From contig UEIF01000021.1 in the NCBI GenBank assembly GCA_900468805.1, forward strand, positions 182,339 to 246,338: a stretch of 64,000 nucleotides of DNA, written 5' to 3'. This DNA comes from Hyphomicrobiales bacterium (lineage in GTDB: Bacteria > Pseudomonadota > Alphaproteobacteria > Rhizobiales > Rhizobiaceae). Positions 9,713 to 18,640 of this stretch are shown in pieces. Every line of letters starts with the position of its first letter. Position 1 is the first letter of the stretch. The translations under genes were made by a program, and so were the position numbers. The notes under the pieces are model-generated. The model was not told where the DNA came from. It made no database searches and saw only the letters and a program-made list of their open reading frames with translations.

Positions 9713-11104
9713 ATGGCCCCCTTCCAGTTCATCGAGAGACCGACGCCTTTCAACACCAAGGGTGGGTCGACGCTGCCAATCTTTGCTGTCACGCCCGCCC
9801 ATATCGAAACCGGCACCATTGATCCGATCGCGCTCGATTGGGCAGGTAAAGCCGGCTACAAGGCGGAAAGCGGTTCCCTGCTTTTGATCCCGACGGCTGA
9901 GGGCCACCTCGGCGGTGCGCTCTTCGGCCTCGGCACCAATCCGTCGGAGCAGCCCTACATCACCGGCAGGCTCGCCCGCGCGCTTCCGGCCGGCGACTGG
10001 CACATCGAGACCGCGCCGCTGACGGCGAACCGCCTGGCGCTCGGCTTCGGTCTCGGCAGCTATCGTTTCGACCGTTACAAGTCTGAAAAATCGCCCACCG
10101 CAACGCTGATGATCCCGCGCGATGCCGACGGCAGCGAGATCAAGCGCCAGCTCGCCGGTGTCTTCCTCGCCCGTGACCTTATCAACACGCCGACCAACGA
10201 CATGGGGCCGGAGCAGCTCGAAGCCGCTTTCCGTGGCCTGGCAGCGCACTACAAGGCCGAGATGTCGGTTATCATAGGTGACGACCTGCTCAAGGAAAAC
10301 TTCCCGCTGGTTCACACCGTTGGCCGCGCCAGCGCCGATGCGCCGCGCCTGCTGGAACTGCGCTGGGGCAAGAAGGGCCACCGCAAGGTTACGCTGGTCG
10401 GCAAGGGTGTCTGCTTCGATACAGGCGGCCTCGACATCAAGCCGGCTTCCTCCATGCTCTTGATGAAGAAGGACATGGGAGGTGCTGCAAATGTCATGGG
10501 CCTGGCGCTCATGATCATGGATGCCAAGCTGAAGGTGGATCTGCGCGTTATCATCCCCGTCGTCGAGAATTCCATCTCGTCGAATGCCTTCCGCCCCGGC
10601 GACATCTACAAGAGCCGCAAGGGGCTGACGGTCCAGATCGACAATACCGATGCCGAAGGCCGCCTGATTCTGGCCGATGCGCTCGCCTATGCCGACGAGG
10701 AAGAACCGGATCTGCTGATCGACATGGCGACCCTGACCGGTGCTGCCCGCGTCGCCCTCGGCCCCGATCTGCCACCCTTCTTCACCGATGATGCGATCCT
10801 CGCTCACGACCTGATGGAAGCGAGCCTCGAAACGGACGATCCGCTCTGGCGACTGCCGCTTTACACCGGCTACGAGAAGGACATCCGCGCCAAGTTCGCC
10901 GATATCACCAACGCTCCGGCGGGTGGCATGGCGGGCGCCATCACCGCGGCACTCTTCCTGAAGCGCTTCGTCAGCAAGGCGAAAAGCTGGGCGCATTTCG
11001 ATATCTACGGCTGGGCGCCGAACGAGCGCGCGCATTCGCCAGGAGGCGGCGAGGCGCAGGCCATCCGTGCGCTTTACCACCATATCCGCCACAACGTCCG
11101 CTAA
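9713..11104 (+). CDS. Leucyl aminopeptidase family (M17) protein
   Basis: Cytosolic dinuclear-metal aminopeptidase that removes N-terminal residues. The 463-residue product has the variable N-terminal domain (about 1-170) and the M17 catalytic domain, with GKGVCFDTGGLDIKP (Lys and Asp ligands) and the signature NTDAEGRLILADALA. The ATG at 9713 is preferred over an upstream GTG at 9683 because AAGGA lies at 9703-9707. It is divergent from the tadD-like gene. Family membership is firm; whether it is the main PepA of the cell is not clear, since rhizobia usually have two M17 enzymes. Confidence 0.9.
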   Translation: MAPFQFIERPTPFNTKGGSTLPIFAVTPAHIETGTIDPIALDWAGKAGYKAESGSLLLIPTAEGHLGGALFGLGTNPSEQPYITGRLARALPAGDWHIETAPLTANRLALGFGLGSYRFDRYKSEKSPTATLMIPRDADGSEIKRQLAGVFLARDLINTPTNDMGPEQLEAAFRGLAAHYKAEMSVIIGDDLLKENFPLVHTVGRASADAPRLLELRWGKKGHRKVTLVGKGVCFDTGGLDIKPASSMLLMKKDMGGAANVMGLALMIMDAKLKVDLRVIIPVVENSISSNAFRPGDIYKSRKGLTVQIDNTDAEGRLILADALAYADEEEPDLLIDMATLTGAARVALGPDLPPFFTDDAILAHDLMEASLETDDPLWRLPLYTGYEKDIRAKFADITNAPAGGMAGAITAALFLKRFVSKAKSWAHFDIYGWAPNERAHSPGGGEAQAIRALYHHIRHNVR

Positions 11105-11110
11105 GCCGCC

Positions 11111-11162
11111 AGAGCATGTCGCGCAAAAGTGTGCAGCGGTTCGCGATAACGACATGTGAAAA
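11111..11162. repeat. Rhizobial-type intergenic repeat, copy 2
   Basis: AGAGCATGTCGCG, GCAAAAGTG, GCAGCGGTT and CGACATG occur in order just after the aminopeptidase stop; the outer CATGTCG and CGACATG are inverted. It shares the GCAAAAGTG/GCGGTT core with the repeats at 8050 and 18535. Confidence 0.6.
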
Positions 11163-11207
11163 CAAAAGCCTTCGCTGAGCAAATCGTTAAAATTTTATTC
11201 ACCTTGT

Positions 11208-11230
11208 GAGGCGGCATTCTGTGCCGCCTC
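11208..11230. terminator. Hairpin after aminopeptidase gene
   Basis: GAGGCGGCA and TGCCGCCTC form a perfect 9-base stem around TTCTG. The following bases are only moderately T-rich, so it may end transcription of the aminopeptidase gene or act as a structural element. Confidence 0.4.
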
Positions 11231-11263
11231 TTGCTTGCGCGCTGTAACTGCCGGAAAATGAAA

Positions 11264-11276
11264 CGTTAGCGTAACG
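11264..11276. promoter_or_regulatory. Possible MarR operator
   Basis: CGTTA and TAACG flank GCG just 16 bases before the marR-type GTG. Small inverted repeats overlapping the gene's own promoter are common for MarR regulators. The match is short and only suggestive. Confidence 0.3.
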
Positions 11277-11291
11277 ATTTCCGGAGGGTCC

Positions 11292-11642
11292 GTGCCGATC
11301 GAACTGACCGCCTCGCAGGCGCTTGGCCTCTGGCATAGTGTGGCGCTCAACCAGGTCCGTCACGACAACAGAGATTTGACATTGCGCCAGATGGCGATCC
11401 TGCTGCATATCTATCTCGTGCCGCCGCCGCATACCGTGCGCGGGCTGGCAGCGACGCTGAACGTGACGAAACCGGTCATCACCCGCGCGCTCGATACGAT
11501 GGGCGAGATGGGCCTCGTCGACCGCGTCCGCGACGATGCCGACCGGCGTAACGTCATCATCAAGCGCACCGTCGGCGGTGCGCTCTATCTCGAAAAGCTC
11601 GGCGACCTCGTGCGCGAGCAGGGCCGCAAGCTTTCGGTCTGA
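11292..11642 (+). CDS. MarR family transcriptional regulator
   Basis: Small winged-helix DNA-binding protein of 116 residues. The recognition region reads TVRGLAATLNVTKPVITRALDTMGEMGLVDRVRDDADRR when joined, that is, the usual MarR helix-turn-helix and wing with the DxRD-type DDADRRN turn. It is shorter than most MarR proteins and lacks a long C-terminal dimerisation helix. The start is GTG at 11292, supported by GGAGGG at 11282-11287. It sits just ahead of the NlpC/P60 gene (38-base gap) and may share its transcript. Confidence 0.85.
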   Translation: MPIELTASQALGLWHSVALNQVRHDNRDLTLRQMAILLHIYLVPPPHTVRGLAATLNVTKPVITRALDTMGEMGLVDRVRDDADRRNVIIKRTVGGALYLEKLGDLVREQGRKLSV

Positions 11643-11680
11643 AAGGCCCCCGACTGAAAGGCCCATCTGAAAGGAATACC

Positions 11681-12535
11681 ATGACGATGCTCGACCGCCG
11701 CCTTCACGCCTACCGCCCGGATCTCGCAGAAGCCGGCCTTGAAGGCAAGGTTGAAGCGACGCGCTTTGTGAGCGGCACGCCGGCTCGCGTCTCCATTCCG
11801 GTCGTAGCCTTGCGCCAGCAGCCGGATCTTTCGCGCGGCATCGATACGGAACTGCTGTTCGGTGAGGATGTCACCGTATTCGATCGCGCCGATGGCTGGT
11901 GCTGGGTCAAGGCGGTTTCCGACAGCTATGTCGGCTATCTACCGCAGGAAGCACTCACCGAAGCGGGACCGCCCCCGACCCATATCGTCGTTCCGCAACG
12001 GACGTTTCTCTATCGCGAGCCGGAACTTCGCAAACCTTATAAGGCGGTCCTCTCGATGGGCAGCCGTGTCCATATTGCCGGCAAGGCGGAAGCGCGCGGC
12101 AACCACTATCTTGTGCTCGATGACGGCACCGCGATCTTCTCCAAACATCTGCAGCCGCTCGGTGCTCTGGACGGCCAGGACTATGTCGATATCGCCTCTC
12201 GCTTTCTGGAGACGCCCTATCTCTGGGGCGGCCGCTCCGGCCTCGGCATCGATTGCTCCGGCCTCGTCCAGCTTGCGCTGCAGATGACCGGCAGAAGCGC
12301 GCCGCGTGATACCGACATGCAGGCGGCTGATCTCGGAGAGCCGATCGAGCGCTCCGATGTGCGCCGCGGCGATCTGGTCTTCTGGAAGGGGCATGTTGCG
12401 ATTTTCGAAGATCCCGAAACCATCATCCATGCCAATGGCCATACGATGACCGTCGCGCGCGAGAATTTCGAGGGCGCTGTCGAGCGCATCGGCTGGCTCT
12501 ACGAGCGACCGACCGGCTATCGCCGGCCGTTCTAA
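11681..12535 (+). CDS. NlpC/P60 family cell-wall hydrolase with SH3 domains
   Basis: Predicted gamma-D-glutamyl/diaminopimelate endopeptidase acting on peptidoglycan peptides or recycled wall peptides. The 284-residue product has two bacterial SH3-like segments (about 35-155) and a C-terminal NlpC/P60 domain (about 165-275) with catalytic Cys192 in GIDCSGLVQ and His238 in KGHVAIF, followed by IIHANGHTM. No signal peptide is evident, so a cytoplasmic or leaderless role in recycling is possible. AAGGA ahead of the ATG supports the start. Confidence 0.88.
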   Translation: MTMLDRRLHAYRPDLAEAGLEGKVEATRFVSGTPARVSIPVVALRQQPDLSRGIDTELLFGEDVTVFDRADGWCWVKAVSDSYVGYLPQEALTEAGPPPTHIVVPQRTFLYREPELRKPYKAVLSMGSRVHIAGKAEARGNHYLVLDDGTAIFSKHLQPLGALDGQDYVDIASRFLETPYLWGGRSGLGIDCSGLVQLALQMTGRSAPRDTDMQAADLGEPIERSDVRRGDLVFWKGHVAIFEDPETIIHANGHTMTVARENFEGAVERIGWLYERPTGYRRPF

Positions 12536-12590
12536 GGCATTTTAGTTCTTCGAACCGCAAATGCTCTATCTCTTGTTTTGTCGCAGCTCT
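12536..12590. repeat. Palindromic intergenic repeat / bidirectional terminator
   Basis: Between two convergent genes, GCATTTTAGTTC and GAACCGCAAATGC pair imperfectly around TTC, followed by CTCTATCTCTTGTTTTGTCGC. The T-rich flank and convergent context suggest a two-way terminator of a common rhizobial repeat type. Confidence 0.45.
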
Positions 12591-12607
12591 GGCGGTACCC
12601 GCCAGCG

Positions 12608-14035
12608 TCAGGCGATTGGCGGCTTCGGCCAGTTCTTCACGCCGCCAGTCCGATCTTCGAAGGCCTTGGAGAGCCTCAGCACGCGCATGTCGTCGAAACG
12701 CGGCCCGACGATCTGCAGGCCGATCGGCATGCCGGATTGCGAGAAGCCGCAATTGATGGACGACGCCGGCTGCTCTGACATGTTCCACGGTACCGTGAAG
12801 GCGATGTGCTCGAAGGGCAGCTTCGGATCGTTTGTGGGAGAGGCCCATTCGGCCGGATAGGAAACGATCGGATTGGTCGGTGACAGCACGGCATCGACGC
12901 CGGTGAAAAGCTGACCGCAGGTCTTGCGCATCTCGATTGTCTGGTTGAAGCCTTTGACCGCATTCACGCCGCTGATATCGGCGCCGCCCTTCGCCCATTC
13001 GTAGATATAGGGCAGGATGCTCTCGCGGCGTTCCTCGCTGAGCCCGGCAATATCGCCCCAGAAGCGCGAGCGCCAGAAATTGTCGAGCCCATCCAGCATG
13101 GCGCGCGTCAGCACCGGTCCAACCGGGACAATCGTCGCCCCTGCCTTCTCGAAGAGCTTCGCAGCCTCTTCGACTGATATCCTCACATCCTCATCGACCG
13201 CAAGACCGCAGCCGGCATCGAGCATCAGCCCGATTCGCATGCCGCTGAGATCGATATAGAGATCCATCCAGTCGAAATCATTCGGCGGCAGGCTGGTGCC
13301 GTCGCGCCAGTCTGGGCGGGAAAGCGTTGCCATCGAATAAGCGGCGTCCTCCACGGTGCGGGTCATCGGCCCCGCGCAGCGCCCGACATAATAGGGATCG
13401 ACCGGAATACGCCCGTGGCTTGGCTTGAAGCCGAACACGCCTGTCCAGCCCGCCGGCAGGCGCACAGAGCCGCCAATATCGGTGCCGACATGCAGCGGCC
13501 CGTAGCCGGCAGCGGCTGCCGCAGAGGCGCCCGCGCTCGATCCGCCGGGGTTTTGCGTCATATCCCAGGGATTGCGGCTCAAATGATGGAAGCTGGAAAG
13601 GCCCGACGAGAGCATGCCGTAATCGGGGCAGGTCGTCTTGGCGAAGATGATAGCACCGTCTTCCCGAATACGCGCCGCAGCAGGCGCATCCGCCTCCGCA
13701 GGTTTCAGTTCGACGGCTTTCGTGCCGAGCGGCACCGGTTGGCCGGCGGTGGCGATAAGTTCCTTCAGCGTGACCGGAATGCCGTCCAGCGCGCCAAGCG
13801 TCCTGCCCGTCATCCAGCGCTCGGCTGAGGCCCTCGCCTGCGCGCGCGCCGCCTCCGGATCATAGAGGTAAAGTGCGGCGATCGAGGGCTCCCAGGCCTC
13901 GATATGCTTTTCGAGGGCAAGCCAGTATTCGAGCGGCGAGAGGCTTTTATCGGCGAAGCGCCGCCTGAGCTCGCGGATGGTGAAATCGGTATCTGGCATG
14001 ATCTGATCTTTCGGGCGTTTGTCTCGGGAGGACAT
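12608..14035 (-). CDS. Amidase (amidase signature family)
   Basis: Hydrolyses a carboxamide; substrate unknown. The 475-residue product (463 if the second ATG at 13999 is used) carries the full Ser-cisSer-Lys set: Lys in IPVTLKELIATAG, GGSSAGASAAAAAGYG and GTDIGGSVRLPA. The first ATG overlaps the stop of the upstream permease gene as ATGA, which favours that start. It is the last gene of a block with a peptide-type ABC transporter, so the transporter probably imports an amide or peptide that this enzyme cleaves. Confidence 0.88.
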   Translation of the reverse strand: MSSRDKRPKDQIMPDTDFTIRELRRRFADKSLSPLEYWLALEKHIEAWEPSIAALYLYDPEAARAQARASAERWMTGRTLGALDGIPVTLKELIATAGQPVPLGTKAVELKPAEADAPAAARIREDGAIIFAKTTCPDYGMLSSGLSSFHHLSRNPWDMTQNPGGSSAGASAAAAAGYGPLHVGTDIGGSVRLPAGWTGVFGFKPSHGRIPVDPYYVGRCAGPMTRTVEDAAYSMATLSRPDWRDGTSLPPNDFDWMDLYIDLSGMRIGLMLDAGCGLAVDEDVRISVEEAAKLFEKAGATIVPVGPVLTRAMLDGLDNFWRSRFWGDIAGLSEERRESILPYIYEWAKGGADISGVNAVKGFNQTIEMRKTCGQLFTGVDAVLSPTNPIVSYPAEWASPTNDPKLPFEHIAFTVPWNMSEQPASSINCGFSQSGMPIGLQIVGPRFDDMRVLRLSKAFEDRTGGVKNWPKPPIA

Positions 14036-14901
14036 CAGCGGCTCGCTTCGCGCGGGTCGAAAAGGTCGCGCAGCCCGTCACCCAGCATGTTGAAGCCGAA
14101 GACGGTGAGGGCGATGGCAAGACCGGGCAGGATCGCCAGCCAGGGGGCCAGCGAAAGGTAGGTCTGGGCGTCTGCCAGCATCCGGCCCCATGTCGGTGCG
14201 GGCGGCGCCATGCCGAGGCCGAGGAAGGAGAGGCCGGCTTCGGTCAGGATCGCAAGGCCAAGCTGGATCGCAGCATGCACGATGATCTGGCTCATGATGT
14301 TCGGCAGCACATGCCGCACCGAGATCGTGAAGCGGCTGTTGCCGATCGCCCGCGCCGCCAGAACATAATCGCGGCTCCAGGCCTGCAGCGAGGTGGCGAG
14401 CGTCACGCGCGCAAAGACCGGTATCATGAAGACAGCGATTGCCGTGATTGCGGTGAAACGCCCCGGTCCGAGAAAGGCGCCGAGGATCATGGCGGAAAGG
14501 ATCGGCGGCAGCGCGAAGATCACATCGCAGGCCCGCATCAGAAGCGTCTCATAGGGGCCGCGGATCGCAGCCGCGGAAATGCCGGCGATCGAGCCGAGCG
14601 TCCCGCCTATGGCGACCGCGCTGACGGCGATCGACAGCGAATTCCAGCAGCCGACCATCAGCATGGAGAGCACGTCGCGACCGAACTGATCCGTCCCAAG
14701 CAGGCCAAAGGCAAGCGGCGGCTGCAGCTTGTGAATGATCTGCATCCTGGCCGGCGGCAGGGGTGTCCAGAAAAGCGACAGCAGGGCAATCGCGGTCAGA
14801 AAGCCGACGATGACGATCCCGGCCATTAGATTCTTTCGCCGGCTAAGCCTGAAGCTTCGGCGTCGCGGAATAATGGCGGAAGAGACGATGGGTGCCATCA
14901 T
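14035..14901 (-). CDS. Peptide-type ABC transporter permease (DppC/OppC-like)
   Basis: Inner-membrane permease with about six helices, 288 residues. It has the N-terminal OppC-type segment (LLGTDQFGRDVLSMLMVGCW is diagnostic for DppC-type proteins) and the EAA loop near TEAGLSFLGLGMAPPAPTWG. It overlaps the gene before it and the amidase after it by 4 bases each. No ATPase gene follows. Confidence 0.92.
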   Translation of the reverse strand: MMAPIVSSAIIPRRRSFRLSRRKNLMAGIVIVGFLTAIALLSLFWTPLPPARMQIIHKLQPPLAFGLLGTDQFGRDVLSMLMVGCWNSLSIAVSAVAIGGTLGSIAGISAAAIRGPYETLLMRACDVIFALPPILSAMILGAFLGPGRFTAITAIAVFMIPVFARVTLATSLQAWSRDYVLAARAIGNSRFTISVRHVLPNIMSQIIVHAAIQLGLAILTEAGLSFLGLGMAPPAPTWGRMLADAQTYLSLAPWLAILPGLAIALTVFGFNMLGDGLRDLFDPREASR

Positions 14902-15845
14902 GCCGCCTTTCGCATCCGCGGGTCGATCGTGAGATAGGAGAGGTCGACAATGAAATTCATGACGATGACGAGGGCTGCGAAGAACAGCACGACATCCTGC
15001 ATGACAATGATGTCGCGCTGGGACAGGGCCTGAAAGGCAAGCCGCCCGAGCCCCGGCAGGTTGAAGACATTTTCGACCAGAACCGCACCGGCGACCAGAA
15101 AGGTGAATTGCAGCCCGAGGATGGTCAGGATCGGCACCAGTGCATTCGGTACGATGTGCCGCCAGAGGACCGCACTGCGCGACAATCCTTTGGCGACAGC
15201 TGTACGGGCAAAATCCTCATGCATGGTGTCGAGCACCGCTGAGCGAGCCACGCGTGTCAGCACGCCGGCTTGCGGCAGGGCCAATGCCACGGCGGGCATC
15301 ACCAACGCCTGCAATGCGGGCAGAAACCCGGACCTCCATCCTGGGAAACCGCCCGATGGCATCAGCCCGAGCGTCGTGGAAAAAAGGATGATGAGCAGCA
15401 GCGCCACCCAGAAGGCCGGCACGGCGATGCTGACCTGCGAGAAGATCGTGGCGATCGCATCGAGGATGCCGCCGCGCCGCGACGCTGCCAGCACGCCGAG
15501 TGGCAATGCGATCAGCACCGAGAGCACGATGGCCATCAGCGCAAGCGGCAGCGTTACGGCCAGCCGCTCGAAGATCAGTCCGGCAACCGGCACGCCATAG
15601 GTATAGGACTGCCCGAGATTGCCGGAGAAGACACCGGCAAGCCATTGGCCGTAACGCAGGATGAGCGGCTGGTCGAGGCCGAGCTCATGGCGCAGCGCCG
15701 CCAGTGTCTCCGGGCTTGCCGAGGTGCCGAGCATAATCGAGGCGGGATCGCCGGGCAGCAGATCCATGACGGCGAAGATCACAAGCGAAACGACGAGAAG
15801 GGTAATGACAAGGCCGGCGAGGCGGCGGGAAAGTAGTGCGATCAT
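14898..15845 (-). CDS. Peptide-type ABC transporter permease (DppB/OppB-like)
   Basis: Inner-membrane permease of 315 residues, BPD_transp_1 family. It begins with the DppB-type helix (RRLAGLVITLLVVSLVIFAV) and DLLPGDPA motif, and has ARTAVAKGLSRSAVLWRHIVPNALVP, the EAA-like loop that contacts an ATPase. It pairs with the DppC-like gene through a 4-base overlap. Confidence 0.92.
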   Translation of the reverse strand: MIALLSRRLAGLVITLLVVSLVIFAVMDLLPGDPASIMLGTSASPETLAALRHELGLDQPLILRYGQWLAGVFSGNLGQSYTYGVPVAGLIFERLAVTLPLALMAIVLSVLIALPLGVLAASRRGGILDAIATIFSQVSIAVPAFWVALLLIILFSTTLGLMPSGGFPGWRSGFLPALQALVMPAVALALPQAGVLTRVARSAVLDTMHEDFARTAVAKGLSRSAVLWRHIVPNALVPILTILGLQFTFLVAGAVLVENVFNLPGLGRLAFQALSQRDIIVMQDVVLFFAALVIVMNFIVDLSYLTIDPRMRKAA

Positions 15846-15887
15846 ATCGTCTTCGTCACCCTGTCAGCCGCCGCCCGCACCCGATAT

Positions 15888-17417
15888 TTACTCTTCCCAG
15901 GAAACGTTGCTGAGAACGTTGGAGGGGATCGGCTCGTTCTCCCACAGGCCCTTCAGTTTCTTGTCCCAGACGCCGAGCTTGGGCATGACGAAAAGGTAGA
16001 GCGCCGGCACGTCCTCGGCGAGGATCTTCTGCGCTTCGCCGTAAAACTGCGCCTGTTCGGCCGGGTCGGGCGTCTCCTGCACCTTCTTCATGAGATCGTT
16101 GAAGGCGGGGTTCTTGTAGTTGAAATAGTAGGGATCGCGCGAATAGATGTCGATGTCCATTGGCTCGGCATGGGCGACGATCGTCATGTCGTAATCGCGG
16201 CTGGTCATGACATCTTTCACCCACTTCGCCGGGAATTCCGTCGGCTCGATATTCATCGTCACGCCGATTTCGGCAAACATGGCCTGCATCACCTGCGCAC
16301 TTCGTGGCGCATAGGCCATCTGCGGCGATTTGATCGTGAAGGTGAAGCCGTTGGGATAACCGGCCTCCGCGAGCAGTGCCTTCGCCTTTTCGACATCGTA
16401 GGGCAGTACGCCGGTCATGTCCTGATAGCCGGGATCGTTCGGCGTGTAGTGGCTGCCAATCTCGGTGCCGAGGCCGGACCAGGCGCCGTCGATCACGGTC
16501 TTCCGGTCGATCGCCATCATCAGGGCCTGACGCACGCGCTTGTCGTCGAAGGGCTTGCGGGCATTGTTCATGCCGGCCACGACCTTGAGCTCGGTATTGC
16601 CGATCTTGGTTGCCAGGCGCGCGTCGCCATCGAAAGAACTCATCAGTTCCGGAGCTGCAAATTCCGGAAAGGCATCGAGGTCGCCGGATTTCAGCGCCGC
16701 TGCCTGTGCCTGCGGATCATTGATGAAGCGGAAGGTCACCTTGTCGAGCTTGGCCACCGCCTGCTTGTTCCAGTAGTCGGCATTCTTGACGAGCTCTACA
16801 TGGTCGCCCTTGGCCCAGGTGGAGAATTTGAACGGTCCGGTGCCGACCGGCGTCGTCTTGTCGTCGGCTGCGGACTTCGGTCCGACCATGACGGAAGCCG
16901 GCCAGCCGAGCCAGTAGATCAGGCTGCCGGTCGGGCTGGAAAGATGCAGCACCAGCGTCTCGGCATCCGGCGTATCGATCGAGGCGATCGACGCGAAGAA
17001 GCGCTTCTGCGGATTGACGGAATCCTTGCCGCGGGCGCGGTCGAGAGCGAACTTGGCGGCGGCCGAATCGAAGGCCTCGCCGTCGTGGAATTTGACGTCG
17101 GTCTGTAGCTTGAACGTATAGGTCAGCCCATCGGGGGAAATCTCCCAGCTCTTGGCGAGCTGCGGCTGCACTTTGCCGGTCTCGTCGATGCTAACAAGTC
17201 CTTCGAAGATGTTCTGCCAGGTCACCTGGCCGATGGCGACAGGTGCGGCGATTGTCGGGTCGAGTCCGGCAGGCTCGACGCTCATGCCGAGATTGAGTGT
17301 GGTCTTGGCGGCTTCGGCAGGCGTTAGCGCCAGCATCATGATGCCCGCGGAAAGCGCAACGCCCATGGAAAGACGCCGCATGAGACGCGCCGACGGCGCG
17401 AGCAAAACCTTGATCAT
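15888..17417 (-). CDS. ABC transporter substrate-binding protein, family 5
   Basis: Periplasmic binding protein for peptides or similar solutes. From the ATG at 17417, preceded by AGGGG and AGG elements, the product is 509 residues. It has a signal peptide (RRLSMGVALSAGIMMLALTPAEA), the SBP_bac_5 core with PQLAKSWEISPDGLTYTFKL and VKFHDGEAF, and a VGTGPFKF motif. A longer reading from 17489 would put 24 extra residues before the signal and is unlikely. It is the first structural gene of the transporter block, downstream of the LysR gene. Confidence 0.9.
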   Translation of the reverse strand: MIKVLLAPSARLMRRLSMGVALSAGIMMLALTPAEAAKTTLNLGMSVEPAGLDPTIAAPVAIGQVTWQNIFEGLVSIDETGKVQPQLAKSWEISPDGLTYTFKLQTDVKFHDGEAFDSAAAKFALDRARGKDSVNPQKRFFASIASIDTPDAETLVLHLSSPTGSLIYWLGWPASVMVGPKSAADDKTTPVGTGPFKFSTWAKGDHVELVKNADYWNKQAVAKLDKVTFRFINDPQAQAAALKSGDLDAFPEFAAPELMSSFDGDARLATKIGNTELKVVAGMNNARKPFDDKRVRQALMMAIDRKTVIDGAWSGLGTEIGSHYTPNDPGYQDMTGVLPYDVEKAKALLAEAGYPNGFTFTIKSPQMAYAPRSAQVMQAMFAEIGVTMNIEPTEFPAKWVKDVMTSRDYDMTIVAHAEPMDIDIYSRDPYYFNYKNPAFNDLMKKVQETPDPAEQAQFYGEAQKILAEDVPALYLFVMPKLGVWDKKLKGLWENEPIPSNVLSNVSWEE

Positions 17418-17567
17418 CCTGTTCCCCTGTTGGTTCCGCTGCTTGGCGGATCCCTTTTGCAAGTAGAGTGACACTATGACAGTGCACACACAATGACGAT
17501 TTTGTGTGCTCAGTGTAGCCGAAAAAGCTACACAGCAATTCCTGGCCTAATGCAAGTCCGTGAGGGT

Positions 17568-18488
17568 CTATGGCTTGCTGTCGGCCTTGCGGTTGGCGCG
17601 TTCGCGCATGAAGCGTTCGATGAAATCGAGAAGCTTCGTTGCGGCAAAGGAAAGCTGCCGATCGGGCGCCACGCATAGATCGACATGCGTGCGGATGCCG
17701 GTCTTGTCGGCAAGGGGAATGGCGCAGAGCTGCCCGGCCTCGATCTCGCGGCGAACGGTCAGCGCCGGCAGCAGCGTCACCGCCGCGTTGCTCAACACCA
17801 GTTCTTTGAGCATCTCCAGCGAACTTGTCACGAAAACCGGATCGAGGCTCAGCCCGTCCTTTTCGAAGAGCGCGTCGAAGGCCTGGCGAAAGCCGAAGGA
17901 TTGATCGGGCAGAGCCAGCGCGTAATCGGCCAATTCCCCAAGGGGAATATCCGGACGCGCCGCCGCCGGATGGCTCGGCGAGGTGATGAGGTCGTAGGTG
18001 ATCTCCGAGCGCAGCCGCACCTTCGTGCCGGACATCGGTGGCGCAAACAGCGTCACCGCAATATCGGCCTCTGCACTGCTCACGGCTTCGATGGCGGCCC
18101 GCGCGCTGGTGATCGTCACGGCAAAGCGCAGCTTGGGATATTTCAGGCTGAATTCGGCCAGCGCAGGTGCAAGCAGATTGGCGACGGTCGCGCCGTTCGC
18201 GTAAATGTTGACACGGCCGCGCTGCAGGCCCTTCAGATCTTCGATCAGCTGCTGCACATGGTCGAGTTCGCGCAGCGTGCGCCCGGCGCGTGCTGCCAGC
18301 AATTCGCCGGCTGCCGTCAGCTTCACGCCGCGGGCGCTGCGTTCCACCAGCGGCGCGCCGAAATGGTATTCGAGATTCTCGATCTGCCGGCTGATGGCCG
18401 TCGGCGCGACATTCAGGTTTTCGGCCGCCTGGCGCATGGAGTTGGTTCGCACCAGCTCGTCAAAATACATCAGCGCCCGAATCTGCAT
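17568..18488 (-). CDS. LysR family transcriptional regulator
   Basis: Likely regulator of the neighbouring peptide/amide genes. The 306-residue product has the N-terminal helix-turn-helix (SMRQAAENLNVAPTAISRQIENLE, joined) and the LysR substrate domain (about 90-295). The ATG at 18488 has GGAG 8 bases upstream, so the GTG just before it is not needed. It is transcribed in the same direction as its presumed targets rather than divergently, 150 bases upstream of the binding-protein gene, which is less usual for LysR proteins. Confidence 0.9.
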   Translation of the reverse strand: MQIRALMYFDELVRTNSMRQAAENLNVAPTAISRQIENLEYHFGAPLVERSARGVKLTAAGELLAARAGRTLRELDHVQQLIEDLKGLQRGRVNIYANGATVANLLAPALAEFSLKYPKLRFAVTITSARAAIEAVSSAEADIAVTLFAPPMSGTKVRLRSEITYDLITSPSHPAAARPDIPLGELADYALALPDQSFGFRQAFDALFEKDGLSLDPVFVTSSLEMLKELVLSNAAVTLLPALTVRREIEAGQLCAIPLADKTGIRTHVDLCVAPDRQLSFAATKLLDFIERFMRERANRKADSKP

Positions 18489-18534
18489 CACCCGTTCTCC
18501 GCCGTGAGGCTCTTTTTATGTAATCTAGGCAATT

Positions 18535-18590
18535 AGAGCAATTCCAGCAAAAGTGGGAACCGGTTTTGCGTCCGGAATTGCAGAGAAAAC
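18535..18590. repeat. Rhizobial-type intergenic repeat, copy 3
   Basis: GAGCAATTCCAGCAAAAGTG, CCGGTTTTGCG and CCGGAATTGC occur in order, with AATTCC and GGAATT inverted. It closely resembles the copy at 8050. It lies between the P1-peptidase and LysR genes. Confidence 0.6.
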
Positions 18591-18595
18591 AATAA

Positions 18596-18640
18596 GCTAG
18601 AGCTTGAAGGCGAATCCGTTTTCGCCGGAAAGGCTCTAGC
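18596..18640 (-). terminator. Nested hairpin at end of P1 peptidase gene
   Basis: GCTAGAGC (18596-18603) and GCTCTAGC (18633-18640) form an outer 8-base stem, with GGCGAA and TTCGCC inside it. It overlaps the stop codon of the minus-strand P1 peptidase gene. No clear T-run follows, so it may be a structural end rather than a standard terminator. Confidence 0.4.

Noticed and set aside
9701..11182. 493-codon minus frame opposite the M17 aminopeptidase
   Set aside because: No family features; the plus frame has the full M17 signature.
17418..17567. Possible divergent arrangement of LysR and binding-protein genes
   Set aside because: Both are on minus; the LysR gene is upstream in the same direction, not divergent.
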